The position numbers and the translations under genes are program-made. Positions 1 to 8,337 of a stretch of 64,000 bases of DNA are shown piece by piece; positions within the stretch are counted from its first letter, which is position 1, and the number at the start of each line of letters is the position of its first letter. Under the pieces are notes generated by a model. It did no database searches, was not told the DNA's origin, and was given only the letters and a program-made list of their open reading frames with translations. This stretch comes from Prosthecobacter debontii (lineage in GTDB: Bacteria; Verrucomicrobiota; Verrucomicrobiia; Verrucomicrobiales; Verrucomicrobiaceae). The DNA lies in NCBI GenBank assembly GCA_945869675.1, contig CAMBPS010000004.1:1-64000 (forward strand). Direction: 5' to 3'.

Positions 1-244
1 GCCATTCCTCGTCCATTTGGGACATGGAATCGAGTTCATCCCGGTCCGCAGGATCTTCAGGGGCCGTGTCTTCTAGGGAGACCTCTGGACTCTCCAGTTC
101 CAAAACAGGATTGATATTGATCTCTTGCTGAATGATTTGGCGAAGATCCAGAGTCGGCGCCTGCAGAATCTGCAGGCTCTGCTGCATCTGTGGGCCGATA
201 GCTAGCTTTTGAGTCTGTGACTGATAGAGTCCTTGGTCGGCCAT
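1..244 (-). CDS. rpoN: RNA polymerase sigma-54 factor, N-terminal fragment (cut by window edge)
   Basis: Reading the minus strand from an ATG at 242-244 gives an 81-residue open frame that runs off the left edge. It contains QQSLQILQAPTLDL followed by an IIQQEININPVLE segment and then an acidic stretch. This is the typical glutamine-rich region I of sigma-54, which contacts the enhancer-binding ATPase and inhibits open-complex formation, followed by the acidic region II. Core-binding and RpoN-box regions lie outside the window. The frame stays open a little upstream of the ATG, but family alignment favours this start. Sigma-54 directs transcription from -24/-12 promoters; I recognised no such promoter here. 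Confidence 0.88.
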   Translation of the reverse strand, partial: MADQGLYQSQTQKLAIGPQMQQSLQILQAPTLDLRQIIQQEININPVLELESPEVSLEDTAPEDPADRDELDSMSQMDEEW

Positions 245-352
245 TGGTGAGGTAGCGGCAACCTTTTCACCGTTGACATAGGATGGCAAGCAAAGATCAG
301 GCCAAGATAGAATATTATTATTTCTAGAATGTTACTTGAGAGAATGAATCAA

Positions 353-384
353 AAGCCCACGCCATCCTAAGACGGCGTGGGCTT
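353..384 (-). terminator. Probable intrinsic terminator downstream of the 414-1949 gene
   Basis: An 11-bp perfect inverted repeat (AAGCCCACGCC at 353-363 and GGCGTGGGCTT at 374-384, 10-nt loop) lies 29 bases past the stop codon of the minus-strand oxidoreductase. On that strand it is followed by TTTTGATT, a short T tract. It sits between two same-strand genes and would separate the oxidoreductase from rpoN. Confidence 0.75.
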
Positions 385-413
385 CTAAATACGGAGGTGA
401 TCCGTTATGGGCT

Positions 414-1949
414 CTAGCTGATTTTTGGAAGCTCAAAGCCCGCAGCGTATTCGTCTTGGGCAAGTTTGTTGGCCTCATCAGCGAATTCACCTGTGAATTT
501 CTCAGAAACTGGATCGAAGTCGAGCCAAGGTCCAACCGCGGCTTGCTGGGCTTTGGTGTCGATTTGATTGGCTTCTAGGTTGGCAATGAAGTGTTCCAAG
601 GTTTCTTGAGCAGCCTTGCTTTGGCTCAGGCGTTCTTTGATTTCTTCGTTGGAAAGTTTCTTGCCAAGGCGGAAAGAAACGTTGGCCATCTGTGACAGCG
701 CTGCTGCATGGAAACCGTGGGAGACGTGAAGATTGCTGTTGACCAGCTTTCCTGCACGAACGGATTCGATGAAGTTCTTCATGTGGTTTGGACCTTCGAG
801 AATTTCGAATTTCTGAATGGTTTTACCCTCATTATCGTAGGCTTTTGATTCGGCAATATAACCACCTTCGCAATGAACGACGTTGCCAATACGCGGAGCG
901 GAGGTTTTGCCGTTGATGCGATAAACAGGTTCTGCGCCCTTGCTCCAATTCATGTCTTTTAATGGCAGACCACGATTATCAAAGAGCATCGGAGCACCTT
1001 CGGGGTATTCAAAATAGGCCATTTGGTTGTTGGCGGTCTGACCATCGTCGTCGTAACCCCAGCGACCACCTAAGCTCATGACACGCTTTGGCAGACCAGG
1101 ATTGCCGAGCATCCAGCGAGCCACGTCGAGTTGATGTGGCCCTTGATTGCCAATATCGCCGTTGCCGTAAGCCCACTGCCAATGCCAGTCGTAATGCATT
1201 TGTTCACGCTGAACAGGAGCGACAGGGCGTGGGGCCGACCAAAGCTTGTAATCGAGATCCACGATCTGTGGCTTGCCACCTGTATCGCGGAAAGTCCCGA
1301 CCATGCGGCCATTAGCATCTGGCTGAACAGCTGCGGAGACTTTGCCAATGCTCTTACGGGCTTTGTAGTTGATGCCACGGCTGAGATTCGTTTTACCAAT
1401 CTGACCACTCTTTAAGTACTCACTGGCGGCGGCCCATCCGAGGTCGGATCGGCGCTGCATACCATGCTGCACAACGATTCCTTTCTTTTCAGCGATGAGG
1501 GCGGCATCGAGGAGCTGGCGGCCTTCCCACATATTGTGGGAAACGGGTTTCTCAACATAAACATGTTTGCCATTGGCAATACCAGTCATGGCAATCAGGG
1601 TGTGGCTATGATTCGGCGTCGCAATGGTGATCGCGTCGATGTCTTTGTCGGCGCAGCAGTCGCGGAAATCTTTGTACTGCTTCACCTCAATGCCCTTCTT
1701 GGCTAAGGAAGCGACCTGCTTGGCCATGACCTTGTCATCCACATCGCAGAGAGCGACGAGACGCACGCCTTTGATCGCCAAAAGGCTGCCAATGTGACCA
1801 CCTCCGCGGCCATTAAAGCCGATGACTGCGACGCGAACGTCGTCATTAGCACCAATGGTTTTTGCCCAAGTTGGTAGGGTGGCGATACCGGCGGCGCCGG
1901 CGATGGTGCCGCGCAGGAAAGTGCGGCGTGTGGATGGCTGTGAGTTCAT
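414..1949 (-). CDS. Tat-exported Gfo/Idh/MocA family oxidoreductase
   Basis: This 511-residue protein starts with a twin-arginine signal (RRTFLRG at about residues 8-14, then a hydrophobic Ala/Gly-rich stretch), so it is probably folded with its nucleotide and exported. The Rossmann domain follows, with VIGFNGRGGGH near residue 42 in place of GxGxxG and the EKPVSHN catalytic-lysine motif near residue 132. The C-terminal part has the Gfo/Idh/MocA substrate domain with GDIGNQGPHQLDVARW. Exported members of this type are abundant in Verrucomicrobia and Planctomycetes and are linked to oxidation or deglycosylation of sugars; the substrate here is unknown. It ends before a hairpin terminator and is separated by 133 bases from the upstream acetyltransferase, so it is probably a single-gene unit. 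Confidence 0.88.
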   Translation of the reverse strand: MNSQPSTRRTFLRGTIAGAAGIATLPTWAKTIGANDDVRVAVIGFNGRGGGHIGSLLAIKGVRLVALCDVDDKVMAKQVASLAKKGIEVKQYKDFRDCCADKDIDAITIATPNHSHTLIAMTGIANGKHVYVEKPVSHNMWEGRQLLDAALIAEKKGIVVQHGMQRRSDLGWAAASEYLKSGQIGKTNLSRGINYKARKSIGKVSAAVQPDANGRMVGTFRDTGGKPQIVDLDYKLWSAPRPVAPVQREQMHYDWHWQWAYGNGDIGNQGPHQLDVARWMLGNPGLPKRVMSLGGRWGYDDDGQTANNQMAYFEYPEGAPMLFDNRGLPLKDMNWSKGAEPVYRINGKTSAPRIGNVVHCEGGYIAESKAYDNEGKTIQKFEILEGPNHMKNFIESVRAGKLVNSNLHVSHGFHAAALSQMANVSFRLGKKLSNEEIKERLSQSKAAQETLEHFIANLEANQIDTKAQQAAVGPWLDFDPVSEKFTGEFADEANKLAQDEYAAGFELPKIS

Positions 1950-2082
1950 GGCAGGGATTTTACACTACGGGTTCTCTGTTTTCGCCAGCGGTTAGTAGGC
2001 TGGTAAATAGGAAGGTTATCTGATACGATGTCTTCGATGCAAACTTTCTTTTGAGTGCATTCAGACCTTTTAAAGATGGGCT

Positions 2083-2691
2083 TCAATCCTTCTCGTCTTC
2101 ATCGTCCTCTTGGACATCGTTGAGGAGGATGCGGATGCTGCGCTCTTCTAGGGCATCGCGCACATCCAGAATGTCTTGCCCGTCGATGCTTAGCCAGAGT
2201 TTCGCCTGATTGCGGGAACGTCCATTGTGATCGGCATTGTAAGTGAACCCAAATCGCCCATAAAACGGCATCGAAGTCACATTCGTCTGCGCCCAAACAT
2301 CGACAGGGCGATCATCGACCTCAAGCAGAGCTAAACGCGCAGCGAGAAGCGTGGCGCCAAAGCCACGGCGATGATACTCGCCATGAACCATGCCATGAAC
2401 GAGTGTGGCTGCATCTGAATCACCGACGAGCTCCAGCCCACCACAACCCACGATCTCTCCGTCATGCTCGATCACAAGATAATACGAGGTGCCCAGTTCC
2501 AGAAACTCGGTGAAATTTGCCAGTCCGTCAGGGCTGAGAAAGTCCGGTGTATTGGAGCGATACACTTCTAGGCAGGCCTCGAGATCGTCTGCTTGATACT
2601 CGCGGATGCGGCAGGCGATGAGTTTTGGCACGATCGCTTCCATGAGAGGAGAGAGATCTTCCAGTTCAAGATCATCTTCGTTGTAATGCAT
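2083..2691 (-). CDS. GNAT family N-acetyltransferase
   Basis: The 202-residue product has the order expected for a GNAT domain: CRIREYQADDLEACLEVY strand-helix near residues 27-44, a YYLVIEHDGEIVGCGGLEL beta hairpin near 70-90, then the acetyl-CoA loop HRRGFGATLL near 111-120 and SMPFYGRFGF near 144-153. A first stretch of 25 residues and the last 12 (ILLNDVQEDDEDEKD) are strongly acidic and lie outside the fold. The substrate cannot be told from sequence. It lies in the same direction as its neighbours, 50 bases downstream of the AEC transporter, so the two could be co-transcribed. Confidence 0.85.
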   Translation of the reverse strand: MHYNEDDLELEDLSPLMEAIVPKLIACRIREYQADDLEACLEVYRSNTPDFLSPDGLANFTEFLELGTSYYLVIEHDGEIVGCGGLELVGDSDAATLVHGMVHGEYHRRGFGATLLAARLALLEVDDRPVDVWAQTNVTSMPFYGRFGFTYNADHNGRSRNQAKLWLSIDGQDILDVRDALEERSIRILLNDVQEDDEDEKD

Positions 2692-2741
2692 AGCTTTGAA
2701 AAAGGGGGGTGGGGGTTAGAAAGTAGAACCGCAAGTTTTTC

Positions 2742-3683
2742 TCACACGCCGATGGCCTTACCCGCCCAGGCGATAACAAGCGGTGTAGTGATGATGCTAA
2801 CGAGTGTCGTGGCAATCACACACTGCACTGCGGTTGAGGCGTGGCCACCATAATGGCGGGCGATCATGATGCTAAAAACGGCACTCGGCATGGCTCCTTG
2901 AACGATCAGGATGCGCTTTAACTCGACGGTCAGAGGCAGATACCAAGCCGCTGCAAAAAAAGCAATCGGGATCAGAGCCAGCCTTAGCAGCGGCGCTAGA
3001 ATGGCGATGGACCATTTCATGCGTTCTTGGCCCCAAATATCAGCGATGGAAGCGCCGATGATCAGCACTGAAAGAGGCACCGCGCAGGCACCCAGCATGG
3101 CAAAGGTGTTGTGCATGACCTTAGGAATATAACCATGCAGACCTGTGAAATTCAGCAGCAAAGAAAAGAGGATCGTCAGCACGGGCGGATTCAGCGCCAG
3201 CTTCCAAGGAGCTTGACTGAGACCGGTCAACAGGCCGACTCCGACTGTCCAGCAGGCAAGCTCGACACCGAGGGTAAAGGTGAACAGAACGCCTAGAGTG
3301 CCATTGTCAGGAAAGAGGGCTGTGACGATGGGGATGGCTACAAAACCATAATTTTGTAAGCCACAAGATACGGCAAAGCTACGTCTGCCAGCATGTTTGC
3401 GCAGGCCGATCAGCGGCGCGGCAAAGTAGGAAAAGGTGATGCCCAGCGCTACCAATGCAAAGCCTAAACCGGCTGCAATCAGCACTGGCAGCGGATGCAT
3501 GACCGTTTCGTTACCGACGACACGCTCAATGATCAGGCAGGGCGTCAGAAGCAGCACGCAGAGACGCATCACACCGGCATCCACCTCTGTGGGTAGCAGG
3601 CCCGTTTTCCGCACAGTAAAGCCCGCCGCCATCGTGAGATACACGGGCAGAACAACGCTAAGAATACTGGCAAAGTCGAGCAT
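2742..3683 (-). CDS. AEC family transporter (auxin efflux carrier-like permease)
   Basis: The 313-residue protein is very hydrophobic, with about ten transmembrane segments starting at residue 5 and ending near 310. Features of the AEC/BART superfamily include the GLQNYGFVAIPIV segment near residues 107-119, the SVLIIGASIADIW segment near 205-217 and the PSAVFSIMIARHYGG motif near 266-280. Bacterial members export small organic anions such as malate or malonate; the solute here is not predictable. It lies 74 bases downstream of the last gene of the manganese uptake operon on the same strand, without an obvious terminator between, so read-through is possible. Confidence 0.85.
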   Translation of the reverse strand: MLDFASILSVVLPVYLTMAAGFTVRKTGLLPTEVDAGVMRLCVLLLTPCLIIERVVGNETVMHPLPVLIAAGLGFALVALGITFSYFAAPLIGLRKHAGRRSFAVSCGLQNYGFVAIPIVTALFPDNGTLGVLFTFTLGVELACWTVGVGLLTGLSQAPWKLALNPPVLTILFSLLLNFTGLHGYIPKVMHNTFAMLGACAVPLSVLIIGASIADIWGQERMKWSIAILAPLLRLALIPIAFFAAAWYLPLTVELKRILIVQGAMPSAVFSIMIARHYGGHASTAVQCVIATTLVSIITTPLVIAWAGKAIGV

Positions 3684-3757
3684 AGGAATGGCCTACGGTG
3701 GCGCGTTCAATGAGTCAGGCAAGGATGGAACGCTGGAACATCCACTCCAATTATCAG

Positions 3758-4573
3758 CTAGACAGAGCGAGTTCGCCATTTGGAGGTGGCGAAGGCTAAT
3801 AGGAATAACAGTGTTTGAGCCAAGACGATGCAGGCACCGGTAGTGCCGTTGATGAAAAAACTAACGTAAACGCCCAGGCAACTCGCGAGCACCGAGGAGG
3901 CCGTGGCAATCATTAACATCCGATCAAAGCGGTCGGTCAGCAACCTGGCCGTGCAGCCTGGCGTGACAAGCATGGCCACGACCAGAAGGATGCCGACGGC
4001 CTGCATGGAGGCAACGATGGTCCCAGAAAGCAAAGACAGCAGCACATAGTGCATGAGCGTGGTGTTCAAACCGATGGCACGGGCATGAGCGGGATCAAAG
4101 CAGAAGAGCATCAGGTCTTTGCGCATGATCAAAACAACACTGAGGGTAATCACAGCAGCGATGATGGTTTGCAGAAGGTCAGCGCGCTCAATGCCGAGGA
4201 TGTTGCCAAAGAGGATGTGATTCAGGTGGGCATCTGTCTGGACTTTCGTGAAGAGAACGAGCCCAAAGGCAAACATGCCAGTAAAGACAATGCCCATCAC
4301 AGTGTCTTCTTTGATCCGTGTGCAGGCCTTGATCCAGCCAGTAGCCATAGCGCAGAACAATCCAGCGGCAAAGGCTCCAACGGCGAGCGGCAACCCGAGC
4401 ATGTAGGCGATGACAATGCCGGGGAGCACGGCATGTGAAATCGCATCACCCATCAGTGACCAACCTTTCAACACGAGGTAGCAGGAAAGCACCGCACACA
4501 CACTGCCGATCAGCACACTAATCAGGAGTGCTTCGACCATGAAGGGGTATTGCAATGGGGTCAGCCAATTCAT
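3758..4573 (-). CDS. mntD: Manganese ABC transporter permease (second subunit)
   Basis: This is an ABC-3 family (ZnuB/MntC-type) inner-membrane permease of 271 residues with about eight membrane segments. I placed the start at the ATG at 4573, which overlaps the stop of the preceding permease as ATGA; a longer frame exists upstream but is only out-of-frame sequence of that neighbour. The first residues, MNWLTPLQYPFMVEALLIS, match the family N-terminus, followed by LKGWSLMGDAISHAVLPGI (family hallmark) and a late LLVVAMLVTPGCTARLLTDRF segment. It is a paralogue of the adjacent upstream gene, and the two would form a heterodimeric channel energised by the ATPase at 5598-6512. Confidence 0.9.
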   Translation of the reverse strand: MNWLTPLQYPFMVEALLISVLIGSVCAVLSCYLVLKGWSLMGDAISHAVLPGIVIAYMLGLPLAVGAFAAGLFCAMATGWIKACTRIKEDTVMGIVFTGMFAFGLVLFTKVQTDAHLNHILFGNILGIERADLLQTIIAAVITLSVVLIMRKDLMLFCFDPAHARAIGLNTTLMHYVLLSLLSGTIVASMQAVGILLVVAMLVTPGCTARLLTDRFDRMLMIATASSVLASCLGVYVSFFINGTTGACIVLAQTLLFLLAFATSKWRTRSV

Positions 4574-5460
4574 GACGCAGCGCCAGCTTTTTCCATGCTG
4601 GTTGGAGTGAAGCTCTGTGTGGCCAGACGACGCAGTCGGCGTGTGGCCAGCAGACCATGCTTGGGCGCAAAAATGAGCGCAGTGAGGAACACAAGCGTTT
4701 GCAGCACCACGATGCAGCCGCCGGTGCTGCCATTGATGAAATAGCTGGCATAGGCACCTGTGATGCCACACAGCGCTCCAGTGAGGGTGGCAATGACGAG
4801 CATCCTGCCAAAACGATCGGTCAATAAATAAGCCGTGGCCCCCGGAGTCACGAGCATGGCGACGACGAGGCAGGCGCCCACAGTTTGCAATGCGGCAACG
4901 GCCGTCGCCGCAAGCAAGGAGAGGAGGAGAAAGTGCAGAAACCCAGTATTTAGACCGATCGCGCGTGCATGGGCTTCATCGAAGCAATAAAGCAGTAAAT
5001 CCCGCCACTTGATCGTGAGCACGATGATGGAGAGACCGGCAATCGTGAGGACTTGCAGGATATCAGGATCAGAGATGGCAAGGATGTTGCCAAAGATGAT
5101 GGTCTTGAGATTCAGATGGCTCGGATAAAGGGAGAGTAGCAGCAGGCCCAGTGCGAACCAGCTCGTAAAGACCACGCCGATCACGGCATCCTCACGCAGT
5201 GCAGATTTTCTTTTGATCCAGCCCATGGTCAGTGCTGCGAGAATCCCTGTGATGAAGGCACCGACTGAAAAAGGCAATCCGATGATCCAAGCCAGTGAAA
5301 CACCGGGAACCACGGCATGAGAGAGGGCATCACCCATGAGTGACCAGCCTTTCAGCGTGATGAAGCAGGATAAAAAAGCACATACACCTCCGATCAAGCC
5401 ACTCACGAGAATGGCTTTCAACATGTAGTCGTATTCGAAAGGAGTAAGGAGGTCAGTCAT
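4570..5460 (-). CDS. mntC: Manganese ABC transporter permease (first subunit)
   Basis: A 296-residue ABC-3 permease. The start at 5460 (MTDLLTPFEYDYMLKAILVSG) matches its paralogue and the family; the 28 extra upstream residues available are encoded by the dispersed repeat and unlikely to be translated. Hallmarks are LKGWSLMGDALSHAVVPGV near residues 40-58 and LVVAMLVTPGATAYLLTDRFG near 195-216. The C-terminus has a basic tail (KHGLLATRRLRRLATQSF) not found in the partner. It is separated from the ATPase gene by 137 bases that carry an inverted pair of repeats, which may affect relative expression within the operon. Confidence 0.9.
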   Translation of the reverse strand: MTDLLTPFEYDYMLKAILVSGLIGGVCAFLSCFITLKGWSLMGDALSHAVVPGVSLAWIIGLPFSVGAFITGILAALTMGWIKRKSALREDAVIGVVFTSWFALGLLLLSLYPSHLNLKTIIFGNILAISDPDILQVLTIAGLSIIVLTIKWRDLLLYCFDEAHARAIGLNTGFLHFLLLSLLAATAVAALQTVGACLVVAMLVTPGATAYLLTDRFGRMLVIATLTGALCGITGAYASYFINGSTGGCIVVLQTLVFLTALIFAPKHGLLATRRLRRLATQSFTPTSMEKAGAAS

Positions 5461-5477
5461 ACAAAGGAGCCTTTTCA

Positions 5478-5609
5478 AATGACGAATGAGCAAGCACGAA
5501 TGACGAAGGAATGACGAATCCCAAAGGTCGAAAAATTTGGCCAAATCTGCTCAGTTCGTTGTGCGGACTTCATTCTCATTTCGTCATTCGTGCTTACTCA
5601 TTCATCATT
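5478..5609. repeat. Inverted pair of a dispersed ~30-bp intergenic repeat
   Basis: The plus strand at 5478-5507 reads AATGACGAATGAGCAAGCAC and continues GAATGACGAA. The minus strand over 5580-5609 gives the same 30 bases with two C/T differences (28 of 30 identical). The arms are 72 bases apart and could form a long stem in the operon mRNA. A further partial unit (GGAATGACGAAT) follows the left arm at 5509-5519, and a perfect 12-bp palindrome, ATTTGGCCAAAT, is at 5535-5546. The right arm supplies the last codons and the TGA stop of the ATPase gene. A third degenerate copy is at 62429-62461. Confidence 0.85.
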
Positions 5610-6512
5610 CACCCGGCCATCTTCTATCTTCTCTCGTTGCTTCACCAGTTCCTCACGCTCGGAGCGGTCCTTGTATTCGAGATGCCCGTCTTTGCCAAAC
5701 ACCAGGGGCCGTTCGTCGTCGGTGAGTAGTTTGACGGTTTTTCCATCATGATCCTGGATGGTGCTGCTTTCAAAATGGAACTGGCGGAGCACGCCGCCAA
5801 AGGCCCGACTAAGGTTATCCTCCGTGAAGACCTCTTCGAGTGGCCCAGCGGCTAAAACGGTCCGATTCACGAGTACGACCTGATCACAGAACTCGGGCAC
5901 ACTGCCCAGATTATGAGTGGAGACGAGAATGATGCGACCCTCGTCACGCAGAGCCCGCAGTAGTTCGATGATGGCTTCCTCAGTCGTGACATCGACGCCG
6001 GTGAAGGGCTCATCGAGCAGAATGATTTGACCATTTTGAGCCAGTGCTCGGGCCAGAAAAACGCGCTTCTTTTGGCCACCGCTGAGTTCGCCGATCTGGC
6101 GTTCTTGGAAGTCGGTCATACCGACCCTGGCCAGACTTTCCCGCACCATTCGCTTGTCTTCAGCACTGGGGATGCGCAGAAAGTTCATGTGCCCGTAGCG
6201 ACCCATCATGACCACATCCCAAACGCTAACGGGGAAGGTCCAATCCACTTCTTCACTCTGCGGCACATAGGCCACGAGCTTGTGTTTTCGTGATTCTTTG
6301 ACCGTGTCACCAGCAAGCCGGATGCTACCGCTGACGGGCTGAACAAAGCCCATGATGGCTTTGAAAAGGGTGCTCTTGCCGCTGCCGTTCACGCCGACGA
6401 GAGCAGCAATGGTTCCCTGCTTCAGAGTGAAAGTGGCATCACTCAGCGCTGTAAGGCCGTTCGGATAGGCGACGGTGACATTGGAAACTTCGATGGAAAG
6501 GGGGGGTGTCAT
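5598..6512 (-). CDS. mntB: Manganese ABC transporter ATP-binding protein
   Basis: A 304-residue ABC ATPase: Walker [10 protein letters not shown] at residues 40-48, Q-loop VPQSEEVDW near 83-91, signature LSGGQ at 143-147, Walker B ILLDEP at 164-169 and switch His200. The [24 protein letters not shown] stretch is characteristic of metal-chelate (Mn/Zn/Fe) importers. It overlaps mntA by four bases (ATGA at 6509-6512), indicating translational coupling. The family usually ends near residue 250, whereas this protein carries a charged tail of about 55 residues whose last codons and stop lie in a dispersed repeat, suggesting the repeat's insertion reshaped the C-terminus. Confidence 0.93.
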   Translation of the reverse strand: MTPPLSIEVSNVTVAYPNGLTALSDATFTLKQGTIAALVGVNGSGKSTLFKAIMGFVQPVSGSIRLAGDTVKESRKHKLVAYVPQSEEVDWTFPVSVWDVVMMGRYGHMNFLRIPSAEDKRMVRESLARVGMTDFQERQIGELSGGQKKRVFLARALAQNGQIILLDEPFTGVDVTTEEAIIELLRALRDEGRIILVSTHNLGSVPEFCDQVVLVNRTVLAAGPLEEVFTEDNLSRAFGGVLRQFHFESSTIQDHDGKTVKLLTDDERPLVFGKDGHLEYKDRSEREELVKQREKIEDGRVNDE

Positions 6513-7411
6513 TGGTCAGTAAACGCCTTCGCAATCGTGTCGGCGTTGGTTTCGATTAGCTTCATATACGTCGGTGCCGCGCCGCTGGCGTCGGTGAGTG
6601 AGTCCACATAGAGCACGCCACCATAACGAGCCCCGGTTTCTTTGGCGACTTGTTGCATGGCTTTGTCACTGATCGTGCTTTCACTAAAGACGACAGGGAT
6701 CCGGTTGCGACGTATGGTATCGACGACTTTTTGAACCTGCTGCGGAGTGCCTTCCTGATCCGCGTTTACGGGCCAGAGATAGAGTTCTTTCATGCCGTAA
6801 TCATTGGCAAGATAGGAAAAGGCGCCCTCACAACTGACGAGCCATCTTTGCGCGGCTGAGATGGTTCCCAATTTTTCCCGGACAGGTTGATCTACAGCCT
6901 TCAACTTGGTGGTGTAAGCGGCTGCATTGGCGTTGTATGTCGCTGCATTGTTAGGATCGATTTTTACCAGCGCCTCACGAATATTTTCGACATAGCGAAT
7001 GGCGTTTGCTGGCGACATCCAGGCATGGGGATTGGCCTTTCCGTTGTAGGGACCTTCGCCGATACTCATGGGCTGGATGCCTGCGCTAATCACGGCAGAT
7101 GGCACGTCACGCACTTGCTGAAGGAATTTCTCAAACCACCGCTCCAATCCAAGCCCGTTCCAGAGCACTAAGTCAGCATCCTGGGCTTTAACGAGATCGA
7201 GTGGCGTAGGTTCGTAGTCGTGAATCTCTGCACCTGGCTTGGTAATGGAATCGACCACCGCTGCATCACCTGCCACGTTTTGGGCGATGTCCTGAATGAT
7301 GGTGAACGTGGTGAGAATACGCTTTTTCCCATCTGCACGCACGGAAGATGGCCTCTCGCAGGAGGTCAGCAGCGCAAAGACTAAGACTAGAGAAATAAGA
7401 GGGCGAAACAC
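6509..7411 (-). CDS. mntA: Manganese-binding lipoprotein of ABC importer
   Basis: This 300-residue cluster A-I (ZnuA/PsaA/TroA) solute-binding protein has a lipoprotein signal with lipobox LLTSC, making Cys18 the lipidation site. The four expected metal ligands are His64 (AEIHDYEP), His129 (NPHAWMSP), Glu195 (SCEGAF) and Asp270 (YVDSLTD). A Glu at the third position is the Mn/Fe pattern (PsaA-like) as opposed to the His of zinc binders, and a long His-rich loop is absent. Start is a GTG at 7411, 12 bases after the stop of the outer-membrane gene. Together with mntR and its operator-like sites this argues for manganese as substrate. Confidence 0.92.
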   Translation of the reverse strand: MFRPLISLVLVFALLTSCERPSSVRADGKKRILTTFTIIQDIAQNVAGDAAVVDSITKPGAEIHDYEPTPLDLVKAQDADLVLWNGLGLERWFEKFLQQVRDVPSAVISAGIQPMSIGEGPYNGKANPHAWMSPANAIRYVENIREALVKIDPNNAATYNANAAAYTTKLKAVDQPVREKLGTISAAQRWLVSCEGAFSYLANDYGMKELYLWPVNADQEGTPQQVQKVVDTIRRNRIPVVFSESTISDKAMQQVAKETGARYGGVLYVDSLTDASGAAPTYMKLIETNADTIAKAFTDQ

Positions 7412-7423
7412 GGATGAGAAAAT

Positions 7424-8206
7424 TTAAAACCGAACACTCATGCCCGTGAACAGGCCGATGTCCGGCGCAACTCGGTTGAGTCCGAGGCGCAGGCCTGCAT
7501 CGAGAACGAGTTCCGGTGTCATAGCATAGGTCAGGCCAGCATCGAAGAGCGCTTGAAAGGCGGTGTCTTCTCCTAAAATGCCGACGACTTCCATAAAGGC
7601 ACCCCATTTCTCTGTGAAGCTGAAGCCGAGAGTCGCCGAATGCAGCCACTCGAGGTCATAGCCGTCGGTTGCAGCATCATGAACCACATCCATCTCAGAC
7701 ATCAGACCAAGGGATACTTGATCTGAGAGTGTCATGGCAAAGGGCATGATCAGTCCGCCTGACAAGGCCTGCTCACTGACATGAGTGTGAGTGGGGACTG
7801 TCACATAGGGCATGATGGCCAAAGCGGTGCTGCCCTGATCATTTCCCCAAAGATTTTTTTTGAGTCGTAGGGTGATGTCGCCAAAGCCGGAGGTTCTTGT
7901 GGCATCACCCCGCTCGGATTCACCGGCAATGGCGTGACTGTTGACGATCATCTGAAGATCTATGTCCGAGGAAAGCCCGGTCTTAAAGTTCACTTGGCCA
8001 TAAATCCACTGCTCTGAAACAGCGCCAGGATGGGAATCGCGGCTGTAATCGAAAAAGCTCATCTCGATCTGAACCATCCCAGCAGGCACAGAGTAAGCGG
8101 ACTCTGTCGTGTCAGGCCGGTCCGTGCTCATCTCCCGCGCCGTTTCGGTACTAAAACTGTGGCTTAGCGCCAGCAGCAAAAGTGGGAAAAGAAGTGGGAC
8201 ACGCAT
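7424..8206 (-). CDS. Outer-membrane beta-barrel protein, first gene of the manganese operon
   Basis: The 260-residue protein has an N-terminal signal (hydrophobic LLFPLLLLALSHSFS) and then mature sequence STDRPDTTESAYSVPAGMVQIE, the start of the 'transporter / MetA-pathway of phenol degradation' family (PF13557-like). Alternating hydrophobic strands follow, ending in Phe (MSVRF), the usual outer-membrane barrel terminus. It is the promoter-proximal gene of the operon, 12 bases before mntA, and an operator-like palindrome lies 8 bases upstream of its ATG. I infer a role in passage of manganese, or of a manganese-related compound, across the outer membrane, in the way MnoP serves rhizobia; the family itself is poorly characterised. 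Confidence 0.8.
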   Translation of the reverse strand: MRVPLLFPLLLLALSHSFSTETAREMSTDRPDTTESAYSVPAGMVQIEMSFFDYSRDSHPGAVSEQWIYGQVNFKTGLSSDIDLQMIVNSHAIAGESERGDATRTSGFGDITLRLKKNLWGNDQGSTALAIMPYVTVPTHTHVSEQALSGGLIMPFAMTLSDQVSLGLMSEMDVVHDAATDGYDLEWLHSATLGFSFTEKWGAFMEVVGILGEDTAFQALFDAGLTYAMTPELVLDAGLRLGLNRVAPDIGLFTGMSVRF

Positions 8207-8213
8207 GGGAAAG

Positions 8214-8227
8214 TTAGCCTAGACTAA
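8214..8227. promoter_or_regulatory. Putative MntR operator, proximal to the manganese operon
   Basis: TTAGCCTAGACTAA, 12 of 14 positions symmetric, has the TTAG...CTAA arms of DtxR-family sites. It lies 8 bases upstream of the outer-membrane gene's ATG, where a bound repressor would block transcription of the uptake operon. A related copy is 48 bases further on. Confidence 0.7.
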
Positions 8228-8261
8228 GAACATCAGCCCAGACTGTTGAGCAAGCGGAAGT

Positions 8262-8275
8262 TTAGCCTGAGCTAA
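8262..8275. promoter_or_regulatory. Putative MntR operator, proximal to mntR
   Basis: TTAGCCTGAGCTAA shares TTAGCCT and CTAA with the site at 8214-8227. It lies 63 bases before the mntR start codon, so MntR may regulate itself and the divergent operon from one 131-base region. Confidence 0.7.
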
Positions 8276-8337
8276 CTATTTTGCCGTGACCCAAGATTGG
8301 ACTTTGCCACCGCTCCGTTCTGGCTACTTCTCCGCTG

